Origin: Mucilaginibacter sp. UR6-1
Lineage (GTDB): Bacteria; Bacteroidota; Bacteroidia; Sphingobacteriales; Sphingobacteriaceae
Reading direction: 5' to 3'
Length of the DNA: 64,000 nt
Assembly (NCBI RefSeq): GCF_020880975.1
Contig: NZ_JAJIWP010000001.1
Coordinates: forward strand, 186,001 to 250,000
Shown here: positions 8,322 to 17,408 of the stretch, in pieces
How positions within the stretch are numbered: the first letter of the stretch is position 1
How the letters are laid out: each line of letters opens with the position of its first letter
Position numbers and translations under genes: made by a program
The notes under the pieces: generated by a model
Database searches by the model: none
The model's input: only the letters and a program-made list of their open reading frames with translations
Told to the model about the DNA's origin: nothing

Positions 8322-8972
8322 ATGCTTACAGCGCGATCAATTCATAAAAAATACGGCACGCTCGAAATTTTAAAGGGAGTGGATATTGAGGTTAATAAAG
8401 GCGAGATAGTTACCATTCTTGGGGCATCAGGCGCGGGCAAAAGTACGCTGCTCAATATTTTAGGCACGCTTGACAGGCCCGACTCAGGCAATATCCATAT
8501 TAATAACATCGAGGTAAGCCGTTTAAGCAATAAGCATTTAAGCGCCTTTCGTAACCGCTATATTGGTTTCATATTTCAGTTTCACCATTTATTGGCCGAA
8601 TTTTCGGCTATTGAAAATGTGTGTATCCCGGCGTTTATTGCCGGTACCTCAAAGCACGATGCCGAAAATCGCGCTACTGAATTATTAGAGCGCCTTGGCC
8701 TTGCCGACAGGCTGCACCATAAGCCGAGCCAATTATCAGGAGGAGAGCAGCAGCGTGTGGCCGTGGCCCGTGCACTGGTTAATAACCCGGCGCTAATTTT
8801 TGCTGATGAGCCATCAGGAAACCTCGATTCAACCAACGCACGCGAACTGCACGAACTATTTGTGAAATTACGCAATGAATTTGACCAAACCTTTGTGATC
8901 GTAACGCATAATGAGGACCTGGCTGCCCTGTCAGACCGTAAGGTGATCATGAAGGATGGTTTGATACAATAA
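8322..8972 (+). CDS. LolD-like ABC transporter ATP-binding protein
   Basis: 216-aa ATPase of the LolD/MacB/FtsE type. Walker [10 protein letters not shown] is at residues 34-42, the Q-loop in FIFQFHHLL, the signature [15 protein letters not shown], Walker [13 protein letters not shown] and the H-switch VTHNED. No FtsX-type permease lies beside it, so it may serve a LolC/E-like partner encoded elsewhere. Five bases separate it from a small gene that overlaps a HAD-like gene, giving an apparent three-gene operon. LolD is the best guess, but MacB-type ATPases look alike. Confidence 0.82.
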   Translation: MLTARSIHKKYGTLEILKGVDIEVNKGEIVTILGASGAGKSTLLNILGTLDRPDSGNIHINNIEVSRLSNKHLSAFRNRYIGFIFQFHHLLAEFSAIENVCIPAFIAGTSKHDAENRATELLERLGLADRLHHKPSQLSGGEQQRVAVARALVNNPALIFADEPSGNLDSTNARELHELFVKLRNEFDQTFVIVTHNEDLAALSDRKVIMKDGLIQ

Positions 8973-8977
8973 TATAT

Positions 8978-9283
8978 ATGCCTTATACTTTAATTACAGC
9001 CGCAGCAGGGGCACGTGCGCACCAAATAAAACAATCATTTGGAGGCAATGTCATATTGGGCGATTATCATGAACTACCTGCTTTTATGATAAGCTCGGGT
9101 AAAATGGTAAAGCTACCCAGTCCCGAATCGGTAAGTTATGCCCACCAGATGCTTACTTTTTGCCTGGATAATGATATTGCCGCTATCTTTCCGTTAGAGG
9201 AGAAGGAAGCCGCTTTACTGGCAGAGGCTGTACAGCTTTTTAACGAATTTAACATTACCCTGCATTTGCCCGATGACCTATAG
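8978..9283 (+). CDS. small protein resembling a pre-ATP-grasp (CPSase-like N-terminal) domain
   Basis: 101 aa, no signal peptide. LITAAAGARAHQIKQSFG then VILGDYHELP, and later CLDNDIAAIFPLEEKEAALLAEA, follow the pattern of the Rossmann-like N-terminal domain before ATP-grasp domains in carbamoyl-phosphate-synthase-like proteins. No ATP-grasp domain follows: the gene stops and the HAD-like gene begins 11 bases inside its end. It may be a free-standing remnant or a real small protein; the family assignment is by eye only. Confidence 0.5.
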   Translation: MPYTLITAAAGARAHQIKQSFGGNVILGDYHELPAFMISSGKMVKLPSPESVSYAHQMLTFCLDNDIAAIFPLEEKEAALLAEAVQLFNEFNITLHLPDDL

Positions 9284-9881
9284 CGATATCGATCCTAAAA
9301 AAAGCGCCTTTGTTTTTGAGCTGGATAATGTATTGTATCCCGAAAAAGATTACCTTTTCCAGGTATACTACCTTTTTGCAAGCATGATAGAGTATACTGA
9401 GCTTTGGGATGCTAAAGCAATGGTTAGCCTCATGACGGATACCTACAAGCAACACGGGCACCAGGCGGTGTTTGACGCACTAAAACAAAAATTTAATGTT
9501 GATGAAAAGTATCGTACCAATTTTAACGATATGCTCATCACGTCAAAACTGCCTTTAAAATTGCTGTTGTTTCAAAAGATGCTCGAACTGTTGCAGCAGA
9601 TAGTGGTTGACCGTAAACGGATATTCATCGTTACCAACGGTAACCCGCAACAGCAGTTGAACAAGATAAAACAAACGGAATGGAATGGGCTCGAACAGTA
9701 TTTAACCTGCTATTTTGCTGATGAAATTAACGCCAAGCCCGAGCCCGACGCAATAAACCAGTTACTGGCCGATCATAACATCAGCAGGCGTGATGTAGTG
9801 ATGATAGGAATAACTGAAGCAGACGAACAGTGCGCCGAAGCTGCAGGAATTGATTTTATAAATTCAGACGGTTTTTTGTAA
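9273..9881 (+). CDS. HAD-superfamily-like protein lacking the Asp nucleophile
   Basis: 202 aa with the layout of a HAD hydrolase of the pyrimidine 5'-nucleotidase/YjjG type: motif I FELDNVLYPEKD (15-26), motif II FIVTNG (T121), motif III lysine K155 in AKPEPDA, motif IV VMIGITEAD (176-184). In the usual DxDx(T/V) motif the first Asp is the nucleophile; here it is Glu16, while Asp18 is kept. The motif IV GD has become GI (180), though Asp184 remains. It may be catalytically dead or altered. It overlaps the upstream small gene by 11 bases. Confidence 0.75.
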   Translation: MTYSDIDPKKSAFVFELDNVLYPEKDYLFQVYYLFASMIEYTELWDAKAMVSLMTDTYKQHGHQAVFDALKQKFNVDEKYRTNFNDMLITSKLPLKLLLFQKMLELLQQIVVDRKRIFIVTNGNPQQQLNKIKQTEWNGLEQYLTCYFADEINAKPEPDAINQLLADHNISRRDVVMIGITEADEQCAEAAGIDFINSDGFL

Positions 9882-9923
9882 CATATTTGTGGTTATAACG
9901 TTCATATGCTTATATTTAGAAAG

Positions 9924-11447
9924 ATGAAAAGATATTTTTACGCAAGTGTACTTTCTTTAGCTGTGCTGATGACGGCTTGTAAAAAGGAAAAGAATACTCC
10001 AGATACAGATGATGATGGTAGTGATACTACTACAACGCCAACCACCGGCACTGCGCTTGACAGGATTAAAGATTCGGTTTTTCTGTATGCACAGGAAGAT
10101 TATCTATGGAACGATCAGTTGCCAACATACAGCAAGTTTAATCCCCGCTCCTTTAAAGGATCTAATGATTTAGCAGCATTGCAAAATGAGGTTGATGCGC
10201 TTTCGCAATATGCTAAAAATTCGTCAGGCCAGGTATTTGAATATAACGCGTCAAGTCCGGGTACTTCAAAATACTCATTTATTGATGATGGCAGTACATC
10301 AGGCGAGTTAGGTGGGCAAGCCAGCGGCGATTTTGGCTTTGAGCCTCGTTACGGTGCCGATGGCGGATTGTATATTAAGTATGTTTATCCTAATTCACCC
10401 GCCGCCGCAGCCGGTGCTAAGCGTGGTTACAAGGTTACCAAGCTTAATGGCAGCACAGCTTTAACACCAACTAATGATAATGTTGAAGCTATAATCAATG
10501 CTTTTTATAACAAAACTACCATGACCATAACGCTCCAAAAGCCCGATGGTAGTTCTATTAACGCTAATTTAAATACAGCAAGCTACACCATAAACCCGGT
10601 GCTTACTTATAAAGTATTTGATGCAGGCAGTAAAAAAGTAGGCTATATGGTTTTTAACAGCTTTACATCACCTGCTAATGCTACTCCTAAAATTGATGCG
10701 GCGTTTACTAAATTCAGTGAAGAGGGTGTGACGGACCTGATCATCGATTTGCGCTATAACGGTGGTGGTTACGTAGCCACGTCAGACTATATTTCAAACC
10801 TGATAGTACCTGCTGCTAAAAGCGGATCATTGATGTATACTTATTACTTTAACCAAAGCTTGCAAAACAATAATTTCGCACTCATTAACAAAAAAGTGTT
10901 TGATGGCGAATTAGAAGCAGGAGCATTTAAGCCGGAGCAAAATCAGGTTAAGTTTTCTAAAAAGGGTTCATTAGCTATTAACAAGGCAGTGTTTATAGTA
11001 ACGGGCAGCAGCGCGTCTGCCAGTGAGCTTACTATAAATAACCTGCTTCCGCATTTAGATGTTAAGATAGTTGGTGAAACAAGCTATGGTAAACCGGTGG
11101 GCTTTTTTGCCATTCCTATTAATAAGTACGAATTGTACATACCGGAGTTTGAAACCCGTAATTCGGCTGGTAACGCCAACTACTATACTGGTATGAAACC
11201 AGGCTCATCACTATACCCTGGTGCGGAGATTGATGACGACGTAGCCAAAGATTTTGGTGATGCCACCGAAGGTTGTACACAAGCTGCGTTAAGCTATATT
11301 ACAACAGGCGATTTCCTGTCATTTTCACGTACGCAATCACCAAGGCTTAATTCAACACGTGTACTAACAGTACAACAGGTGCGAGACTTTGGCTTAAAAT
11401 TGGATGGCCCTCACTTTAAAGGGATGATCTATAACAAAGTGAAATAA
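9924..11447 (+). CDS. S41-family (C-terminal processing) protease, lipoprotein
   Basis: Start chosen at ATG 9924 (MKRYFYAS...), giving a lipoprotein signal with lipobox LMTAC and Cys19; the upstream in-frame ATG at 9906 adds six residues. The mature protein has an N-terminal region with an acidic Thr-rich linker, a PDZ-like part (GLYIKYVYPNSPAAAAGAK) and a peptidase S41 core (DLIIDLRYNGGGYVATSDY; TGSSASASELTINNLLP with the catalytic Ser; GETSYGKPVG with the catalytic Lys). Likely outer-membrane or periplasmic, cutting unknown proteins at C-termini. Confidence 0.9.
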   Translation: MKRYFYASVLSLAVLMTACKKEKNTPDTDDDGSDTTTTPTTGTALDRIKDSVFLYAQEDYLWNDQLPTYSKFNPRSFKGSNDLAALQNEVDALSQYAKNSSGQVFEYNASSPGTSKYSFIDDGSTSGELGGQASGDFGFEPRYGADGGLYIKYVYPNSPAAAAGAKRGYKVTKLNGSTALTPTNDNVEAIINAFYNKTTMTITLQKPDGSSINANLNTASYTINPVLTYKVFDAGSKKVGYMVFNSFTSPANATPKIDAAFTKFSEEGVTDLIIDLRYNGGGYVATSDYISNLIVPAAKSGSLMYTYYFNQSLQNNNFALINKKVFDGELEAGAFKPEQNQVKFSKKGSLAINKAVFIVTGSSASASELTINNLLPHLDVKIVGETSYGKPVGFFAIPINKYELYIPEFETRNSAGNANYYTGMKPGSSLYPGAEIDDDVAKDFGDATEGCTQAALSYITTGDFLSFSRTQSPRLNSTRVLTVQQVRDFGLKLDGPHFKGMIYNKVK

Positions 11448-11468
11448 TAAAAGCGGATATGATATTAT

Positions 11469-11498
11469 AAGCGGTTGCTGAAAAGCACCGCTTTTTTT
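11469..11498 (+). terminator. terminator of the S41 protease gene
   Basis: AAGCGGTTGCT 11469-11479 pairs with AGCACCGCTT 11483-11492 (one unpaired base), GAA(A) loop, then seven T. It lies between convergent genes. Confidence 0.8.
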
Positions 11499-11501
11499 GT
11501 T

Positions 11502-14500
11502 TTAGTCCACCAGTTCGCGCAGATCTACGGGCACTACGCGCGATATGCCCTGCTCAACCATGGTAACACCATAAATAACATCGGTGCTGGCAATAGTGCG
11601 CTTGTTGTGCGATACAATGATGAATTGCGACTCCTTTGAAAATGTACGGATGATATTATTGAACTTATCAATATTGGTATCATCCAGCGGAGCATCAACC
11701 TCATCAAATATACAGAAGGGGGCAGGCTTTAACAGGTACAGCGAAAATAGGATTGCTGTCGCTGTCAGCGTTTTTTCACCGCCCGAGAGCTGGTTGATGG
11801 ATAGCGGACGTTTACCTTTGGGGCGGGCGATAATGTCGATGTCCGACTCAAGGGGTTTATCCGGATCAGTCAGGATCAGGTCGCAGGAGTCCTGCTCATT
11901 AAACAGCGAACGGAATACTTTAATAAAGCTCTCGCGCACCTGCATAAATGCCGACATGAATTTCTCCCTTGCAGTATCATCAATCTCCTGAATAGTAGCC
12001 AATAACGATGCCTTAGCTTCTGCCAGGTCGCGCTTTTGCGATTGAATAAACTCGTAACGCTCGTTCATCTCGTTATAAGCTTCAACCGCCATGGGGTTTA
12101 TCGCGCCAAAGTCATCAAGCTGTTTCTTTAATTTTTCGGTTTTTTCGCGCAGGTCGGCCTCGTTCTCATCTTCGGGTATCGCGGTATCAAGCAAATCCTC
12201 TATCTCTACATTAAACTCTACCGAAAGGCGCTCCTTCAGGCTGTTCAGTTCAATTTTAAGGTTGTTGCGTTTATCGCGAAGCTCATTTTCAATAAGCTCG
12301 GCGTTATCCTTTTTGCGGCGAAGTGCGGTTATTTCATTTTCGGTTTCGGCTATTTTGCCCCGCCAGGCATAATGCTCCTGTTCAGCTTCCTGTGTCGCTT
12401 TTTCAAGCAGTTCCTTTTGCTCGTACATTTCTAACAGGTCATCGTCCGAGTGGTCGGCCTGCTGCAAATTTTCATGTATGGCGGCCTTTACCTTTTCCAT
12501 CTCCGCATTATTTTGCCTGATGCGGGCATCCAGGTTTTCCTGCTGCGATTCGCGGTACTCAATATCCTTAAACAAGCCCGATACCTTATTTTGCTGCTGA
12601 TGAAAACGGATATTCTCCTGGTTATAAGCGTTTGAGCGTACGGTAACCATTTCATTCAGCTCGGCAAAGTCGGCCTGCTTTTCAACCATCTGCTCGTTTT
12701 GTATCTGCTTTTGGGTTTTAAGCTCTTCCAGTTCGGGCTTTAATTTTAATACATCCTGCCTTATGCTATCTATCTTATTGGCTATATCCTGTTTGCGGTT
12801 CAGGCTGTTCTCAATAAAGGCCTGGTATTGTTCCTGTCGTGTTTTTATGGTGATCAGTTCGGTATTCAGCTTGCTGAGTTCCTGCTGTTGCTGGCGTATC
12901 TCGTTGGCCTTACCGGCGGCTTTTAAGGCCACCAGTTTGTCCTGCAGGTTTTGCAGTTCGCCCCGTCCGGCATTTACCTGCGCATCTATACTTTTGATCT
13001 CTTTCAACAGGTTCTCCAGATTTTTGGCCCTACCGATACGCTTACCCTCAAATAAACCCACCGAACCACCGGCCATGGTGTATTTTGATTTATTGAATTT
13101 ACCACTTTTGCCCAGCAAAACCATATCAGCAGGCACAGCGGTGTTATTCAGGTCTTGCTCATTGTCATCATTTATCAGGAATACGTTTTTAAGCAGATGG
13201 CTGCACAGCGGCTGATAACGTTTCTCTACTTCAATAACTGTTAGGGCAGGTACACGGTCATCTATCGTATTGGGGGTTTCTACCACCTCATCCGTATAAT
13301 TACTCAATATAAAAAACTGCGCCCGCCCGCGCGAAGCATTGCTCAGCAAGTTGATCGCCTTGATGGCTTCGTCATAATTATCAACCACATAATGGTTCAT
13401 CAGCGGCTCCAGGTAGTTTTCAATAGCTACGCGGTATTCCTCCTTACAAAACAGTACATCACTAAATAGCGGCGCGTTTTTGGCCCAATCCGTATTTTTT
13501 TTCAGGAAACGGATAGACTCCGGGAACCCTTCGAGGTTATCAACCAAACTTTTGGTTAGGTTGTACTCGTTCTGTTTGGCATCCAACCGGCGGCCTTCGG
13601 CCGTAATTGTATCCTTTAGGGTAGATATATTGGTTTCGGTTTGGCCGATCTGTTCCTGCAACTTGTTCTCAAAATCAAGCGCGCCCTGGTATTCGCTTTC
13701 CAGCGTTTCAACCCTGGTTTGCAACTCGGCCACCGCCTGGTTAAAATGCGATAGTTCAGCCTCCTTATTACTGGTATCCTCAATATTACGCTGGCTTTCC
13801 TGCTCAAGTGCCTGCTGCTGTATACTGAGTATCTCCAGATCCTTTTCGGCTTTGTAAACCTGGTTTTGCAGGCGGTTGTTAATGCTTGTCAGTTCATTCA
13901 GCTCATTACGTGCTTCGGTTTGTTGCTCGCGTAATTCATCAACGGCTTCTTTTAGATCAGTGACACGGCTTTGGATGGTTTGCAGGTTTTCATCTTCCTG
14001 CATCTTTTCTTCGGCCAGGCGTTTCAGGTTATATAAAACGTGATTAAGCTGACCACGGTCGCGCTCTAACTCATCGTTCAGTCGAGCCTCTTTATCCTGT
14101 TGAAATTTTAGCTGCTCGTTCTTTATCTTTTTCTCGCTCTCGTAAGCGCGTATCTTGCTTACAAACTCGTTTGTTGTTTTTTGCTGTAGCGACAGATTTT
14201 TTTCTTTGGTTATGCTATCCAGCTTTTGTTGCTGAACAATCGCCTCCAAACTATCTATCTGCGTTACTATGCCCGATTTATCTCCCCGGTGCTTTTGTTC
14301 CTCATCCTCAATACGTGCCAGCGATTCGCTGAATGAGGCTATGCGGAATGATGCCAGCGTAATGCTCAAGGCCTTATACTGATCGCGCAGGCGGTAATAG
14401 CGCTCTGTTTTCTTAGCCTGATTTTCGAGGGTTTTCAGGTTTTTCTCTATCTCAAACAGCAGGTCGTCAACGCGGGCAAGGTCGGCCTCGGTATCGCGAA

Positions 14501-15041
14501 GCTTATTAAAGGTTTGCTTTTTGCGCAGCTTGTACTTTGATATGCCCGATGCTTCCTCAAACAGGTTACGGCGCGAGCCTTCCTTATTAGTGATAATCTC
14601 GTCTATCATCTTCAGCTCAATGATAGAGTAGGAGTCGGACCCGATGCCGGTATCCAGAAAAAGATCGGTAATATCTTTCAGACGGCATTGAACATCGTTT
14701 AAACGATACTCACTGTCGCCGGTACGATATAGCTTTCGGGTTAGCGTAACCTGCGAAAACTCGGTAGGCAGTATATTCTTTGTATTATCAAAGGTGAGCG
14801 ATACCTCGGCCAGGTTGGCTGCCTTGCGGTTTTTGGTGCCGTTAAAAATGATGTTTTCCATCTTCTCCGACCGTAAAGCACGGGTACTTTGCTCGCCCAA
14901 CACCCAGCGTATGGAATCAACCACGTTTGATTTTCCGCAGCCGTTAGGGCCAACAATTCCGGTAACGCCATCGTTGAAATTGATGGTGATCTTGTCCCCG
15001 AAACTTTTAAAACCCTTAATTTCTAATCGTGTAAGCTGCAT
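11502..15041 (-). CDS. smc: chromosome segregation protein SMC
   Basis: Condensin ATPase that organises and segregates the chromosome with ScpA/ScpB. The 1179-aa length is typical. Walker A GPNGCGKSN is at 31-39; long coiled coils flank a hinge near 500-650 (FSDVLFCKEEYRVAIENYLEP ... MAGGSVGLFEGKRIGRAKN); the signature LSGGEKTLTATAI starts at about 1085 and Walker B CIFDEVDAPLDD at about 1110. Several long reading frames on the opposite strand are coding-bias shadows. scpA and scpB are not in the window. Confidence 0.98.
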   Translation of the reverse strand: MQLTRLEIKGFKSFGDKITINFNDGVTGIVGPNGCGKSNVVDSIRWVLGEQSTRALRSEKMENIIFNGTKNRKAANLAEVSLTFDNTKNILPTEFSQVTLTRKLYRTGDSEYRLNDVQCRLKDITDLFLDTGIGSDSYSIIELKMIDEIITNKEGSRRNLFEEASGISKYKLRKKQTFNKLRDTEADLARVDDLLFEIEKNLKTLENQAKKTERYYRLRDQYKALSITLASFRIASFSESLARIEDEEQKHRGDKSGIVTQIDSLEAIVQQQKLDSITKEKNLSLQQKTTNEFVSKIRAYESEKKIKNEQLKFQQDKEARLNDELERDRGQLNHVLYNLKRLAEEKMQEDENLQTIQSRVTDLKEAVDELREQQTEARNELNELTSINNRLQNQVYKAEKDLEILSIQQQALEQESQRNIEDTSNKEAELSHFNQAVAELQTRVETLESEYQGALDFENKLQEQIGQTETNISTLKDTITAEGRRLDAKQNEYNLTKSLVDNLEGFPESIRFLKKNTDWAKNAPLFSDVLFCKEEYRVAIENYLEPLMNHYVVDNYDEAIKAINLLSNASRGRAQFFILSNYTDEVVETPNTIDDRVPALTVIEVEKRYQPLCSHLLKNVFLINDDNEQDLNNTAVPADMVLLGKSGKFNKSKYTMAGGSVGLFEGKRIGRAKNLENLLKEIKSIDAQVNAGRGELQNLQDKLVALKAAGKANEIRQQQQELSKLNTELITIKTRQEQYQAFIENSLNRKQDIANKIDSIRQDVLKLKPELEELKTQKQIQNEQMVEKQADFAELNEMVTVRSNAYNQENIRFHQQQNKVSGLFKDIEYRESQQENLDARIRQNNAEMEKVKAAIHENLQQADHSDDDLLEMYEQKELLEKATQEAEQEHYAWRGKIAETENEITALRRKKDNAELIENELRDKRNNLKIELNSLKERLSVEFNVEIEDLLDTAIPEDENEADLREKTEKLKKQLDDFGAINPMAVEAYNEMNERYEFIQSQKRDLAEAKASLLATIQEIDDTAREKFMSAFMQVRESFIKVFRSLFNEQDSCDLILTDPDKPLESDIDIIARPKGKRPLSINQLSGGEKTLTATAILFSLYLLKPAPFCIFDEVDAPLDDTNIDKFNNIIRTFSKESQFIIVSHNKRTIASTDVIYGVTMVEQGISRVVPVDLRELVD

Positions 15042-15159
15042 GCACCTTTTAGCTCCCTCGCGGGGATGATATAAAGCTGAAATATACTAAACATCCTTGC
15101 TTGTGGCAATAGCGATGTTTGGTAGCAAGCAAATATGTTTTGCCCGGTTATGGTCTTAT

Positions 15160-15951
15160 TTATAAATAGATCTCGCCCTTTAAAAAAGTAACAGCCTTAC
15201 CGGCCATTAATACACGTTCGCCGTTCAGCTTGCACCAAAGCTCTCCTTTACGGGCGGATAATTGATAGGCATGTAAGTCGTTCCTGCCCAGTTTATCAGC
15301 CCAGTAAGGTATCAGGTTACAATGTGCCGATCCGGTTACCGGATCCTCATTTATACTGGCGGCAGGCGCAAAAAAGCGCGACACAAAATCGGCCTCTATA
15401 CCCGGCGCGGTAATAATAACGCCTACAGTAGGTATTTTGGCGAGTTTCTCAAAATCGGGAGCGGCGGCGCGTATATCATACTCATTATCAAAAACAAGCA
15501 TATAGTCGCGGGAGCGGAGTACCTCAACCGGCGTTTTCATACCGAGGGCCTCTATCAATCCTTGAGGCAGTTCAACCGGTTCGGCAGGGCGCGAGGGGAA
15601 ATCCATGCTGTATTTGTCGCCATCCCGGGTTACAATAAGCGTGCCCGCCTTAACGGTTTCAAAATGCAGGGTATCATTTGCATAGCCAAGCTCAGTAAAT
15701 AATATATGCGCCGTGGCAAGCGTGGCATGGCCGCAAAGGTCTATCTCATATTCGGGCGTAAACCAGCGCAGTTTATAGCCGCTGTCGGTCTTTACAAAAA
15801 ATGCTGTTTCGGCAAGGTTGTTCTCAATGGCTATCTTTTGCATCAGCTCATCAGGCAGCCACTCATCAAGCGGAACAATGGCTGCCGGATTGCCGCCAAA
15901 TAGTTGATCGGTAAAGGCATCAACCTGGTAAATAGGTAGTTTCATAATCAT
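15160..15951 (-). CDS. PhzF-family isomerase/epimerase-like protein
   Basis: 263 aa, full length for the PhzF/diaminopimelate-epimerase fold. Typical features: YQVDAFTDQLFGGNPAAIVPLDEWL near the N-terminus (family NPA motif), the conserved Glu in IENNLAETAFF, LCGHATLATAHIL (GHAT), and NEDPVTGSAHCNLIPYW near the C-terminus. Substrate unknown. The ATG at 15951 overlaps the stop of the upstream CBM48 gene as ATGA; a second ATG at 15945 is possible. It is the last gene of a three-gene coupled operon. Confidence 0.9.
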   Translation of the reverse strand: MIMKLPIYQVDAFTDQLFGGNPAAIVPLDEWLPDELMQKIAIENNLAETAFFVKTDSGYKLRWFTPEYEIDLCGHATLATAHILFTELGYANDTLHFETVKAGTLIVTRDGDKYSMDFPSRPAEPVELPQGLIEALGMKTPVEVLRSRDYMLVFDNEYDIRAAAPDFEKLAKIPTVGVIITAPGIEADFVSRFFAPAASINEDPVTGSAHCNLIPYWADKLGRNDLHAYQLSARKGELWCKLNGERVLMAGKAVTFLKGEIYL

Positions 15952-17408
15952 ATAGTTTTGGTTGAGGTTTCAGGGTCTATCCATATTACGGAGTTGCCCG
16001 TATCAAACTCATTGCTTTCCCATTGTTTGTTGCCGGGGTCAAGTATCCAATTGCCATCCACCACAAATTTATAGCGTGTTTTGCCAACAGGCAATTTAAT
16101 ATTAAGTATCCACTCATCGCCCTTGCGGCCCATGGTATATTGGTCGGGGTTCCAGTTGTTAAAGCTGCCTGCAACGCGCACGCTTTGCGCATTAAGGTAG
16201 CCGAGCAATTTAAAGGTATAGTTAGGCTTAACCGCTATAAACGAATTGGTTTCGCCGCCTTCGTTTACATAGCAGGTATTGGCCGGGTCGGTTATCCATT
16301 TACCGTCAACAATGTATTTATAGCCGTAGTTACCCTGCGGTATAATAACCGGTAACTGCCAAAGGTTATCTGTCTTTTTCAGAAAAATACGTTCGGGTTG
16401 CCAATTGTTAAAGCTACCCGCAATGCAAACCTTATTGGCGTTGGTATAGCCTTTCAGCTTAAAGTTCACCATTTCGCCCAAATTAATTACCGAGGCGATA
16501 AGCCCTTTTTCATCATTTGCTTTACTTTTATTGGCAGGGTCAGTTATCCACCTGCCGTCCAGCATAAAACGGTACAAAAAAGTGCCATCGTGCAGATACA
16601 TGGATGCCTGCCAGCCGTTGTTGTTTCGTGTAAGTGGAATCTCATTTGTATTCCACTTGTTAAAGCTGCCCGCTACAAATACCTTGGCCGACTTTTGAAA
16701 GCCTTTAAACCTAAACGTGTAATTGTAGCGGTAGTAAATAGAGTTTACATGGTTAAAGCCATCATGCTCGGTAAGTTTATTATTAACGTCATGCGTCCAG
16801 TTACCGTTGATGATGAATTTATACGCATAAATGCCGGGCTTTAGCTTAACGTCTGTTATCCAGCCACTGTCGGTTTTCAGCATAATGCCTTTTGACAGGC
16901 TCCACATGTTAAAGCTACCCGAAACATACACCCTTTTTGCCGTAAGGTTTCCGGGTACAAAAAAGCGTGTCATCCCGTTAGGGAGTTCGCGTACCGTTTG
17001 GAGGCCAAACTTATTTACGCCGTAAAGCACATCTGCCGGGTAACCGGGGCTGCCCTCACTGTTTACGGTATTGGTTGTTATGATGAAGGGCTGCTGTACA
17101 ACTGGTGCTGAAAAGTTGATATTAAGCGCCCGGTTAAAGCGCACTTTAAAGCGGCTGTTTTCAGCAAGTTGCCAGCCTTTTGAGGTAAGCGCGCTATAGT
17201 CGCCTTTTAGTATTTTAGTGCTGATGTTATCGCCATTCACACCGGCGCGGGTAAGTATGGTATCCAGATAGTTTTTTGCAGAACGCTTGTCAATCTGCAA
17301 TATCAGTTTGTCGTTTGCAAGGGTAAGACTGTTACGTTGCTGGGCACGCATAGGTAAGCCGCCTGCCAGCAGCAGAATGATAATAACCAAACACCTCAAA
17401 AACATCAT
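15948..17408 (-). CDS. secreted protein with four tandem glycogen-binding (CBM48/AMPK-type) modules
   Basis: 486 aa with a signal peptide (residues 1-23, cleavage after RAQ). After an N-terminal region of about 130 residues with no recognised domain there are four repeats, each with GSFN(M/K/N)W (164-169, 247-252, 331-336, 414-419) and ending in an (N/D)GxW..D motif. The spacing is 83, 84 and 83 residues, so the array is regular. The modules resemble the E-set carbohydrate-binding domain of AMPK beta and glycogen enzymes. No catalytic domain is seen. Both ends overlap neighbours by ATGA, so it is coupled to a retropepsin-like gene and to phzF. Periplasmic or surface glycan binding is an inference. 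Confidence 0.82.
   Translation of the reverse strand: MMFLRCLVIIILLLAGGLPMRAQQRNSLTLANDKLILQIDKRSAKNYLDTILTRAGVNGDNISTKILKGDYSALTSKGWQLAENSRFKVRFNRALNINFSAPVVQQPFIITTNTVNSEGSPGYPADVLYGVNKFGLQTVRELPNGMTRFFVPGNLTAKRVYVSGSFNMWSLSKGIMLKTDSGWITDVKLKPGIYAYKFIINGNWTHDVNNKLTEHDGFNHVNSIYYRYNYTFRFKGFQKSAKVFVAGSFNKWNTNEIPLTRNNNGWQASMYLHDGTFLYRFMLDGRWITDPANKSKANDEKGLIASVINLGEMVNFKLKGYTNANKVCIAGSFNNWQPERIFLKKTDNLWQLPVIIPQGNYGYKYIVDGKWITDPANTCYVNEGGETNSFIAVKPNYTFKLLGYLNAQSVRVAGSFNNWNPDQYTMGRKGDEWILNIKLPVGKTRYKFVVDGNWILDPGNKQWESNEFDTGNSVIWIDPETSTKTI

Noticed and set aside
8138..8347. 69-codon frame before the LolD-like gene
   Set aside because: It overlaps the promoter and the start of the LolD-like gene and has no recognisable composition or motif.
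12763..13215. Long open frame (150 codons) opposite smc, with others at 11584-11991 and 12091-12372
   Set aside because: They are antisense to a confidently assigned smc gene and their Ser/Leu/Phe-rich composition is that of a codon-bias shadow.
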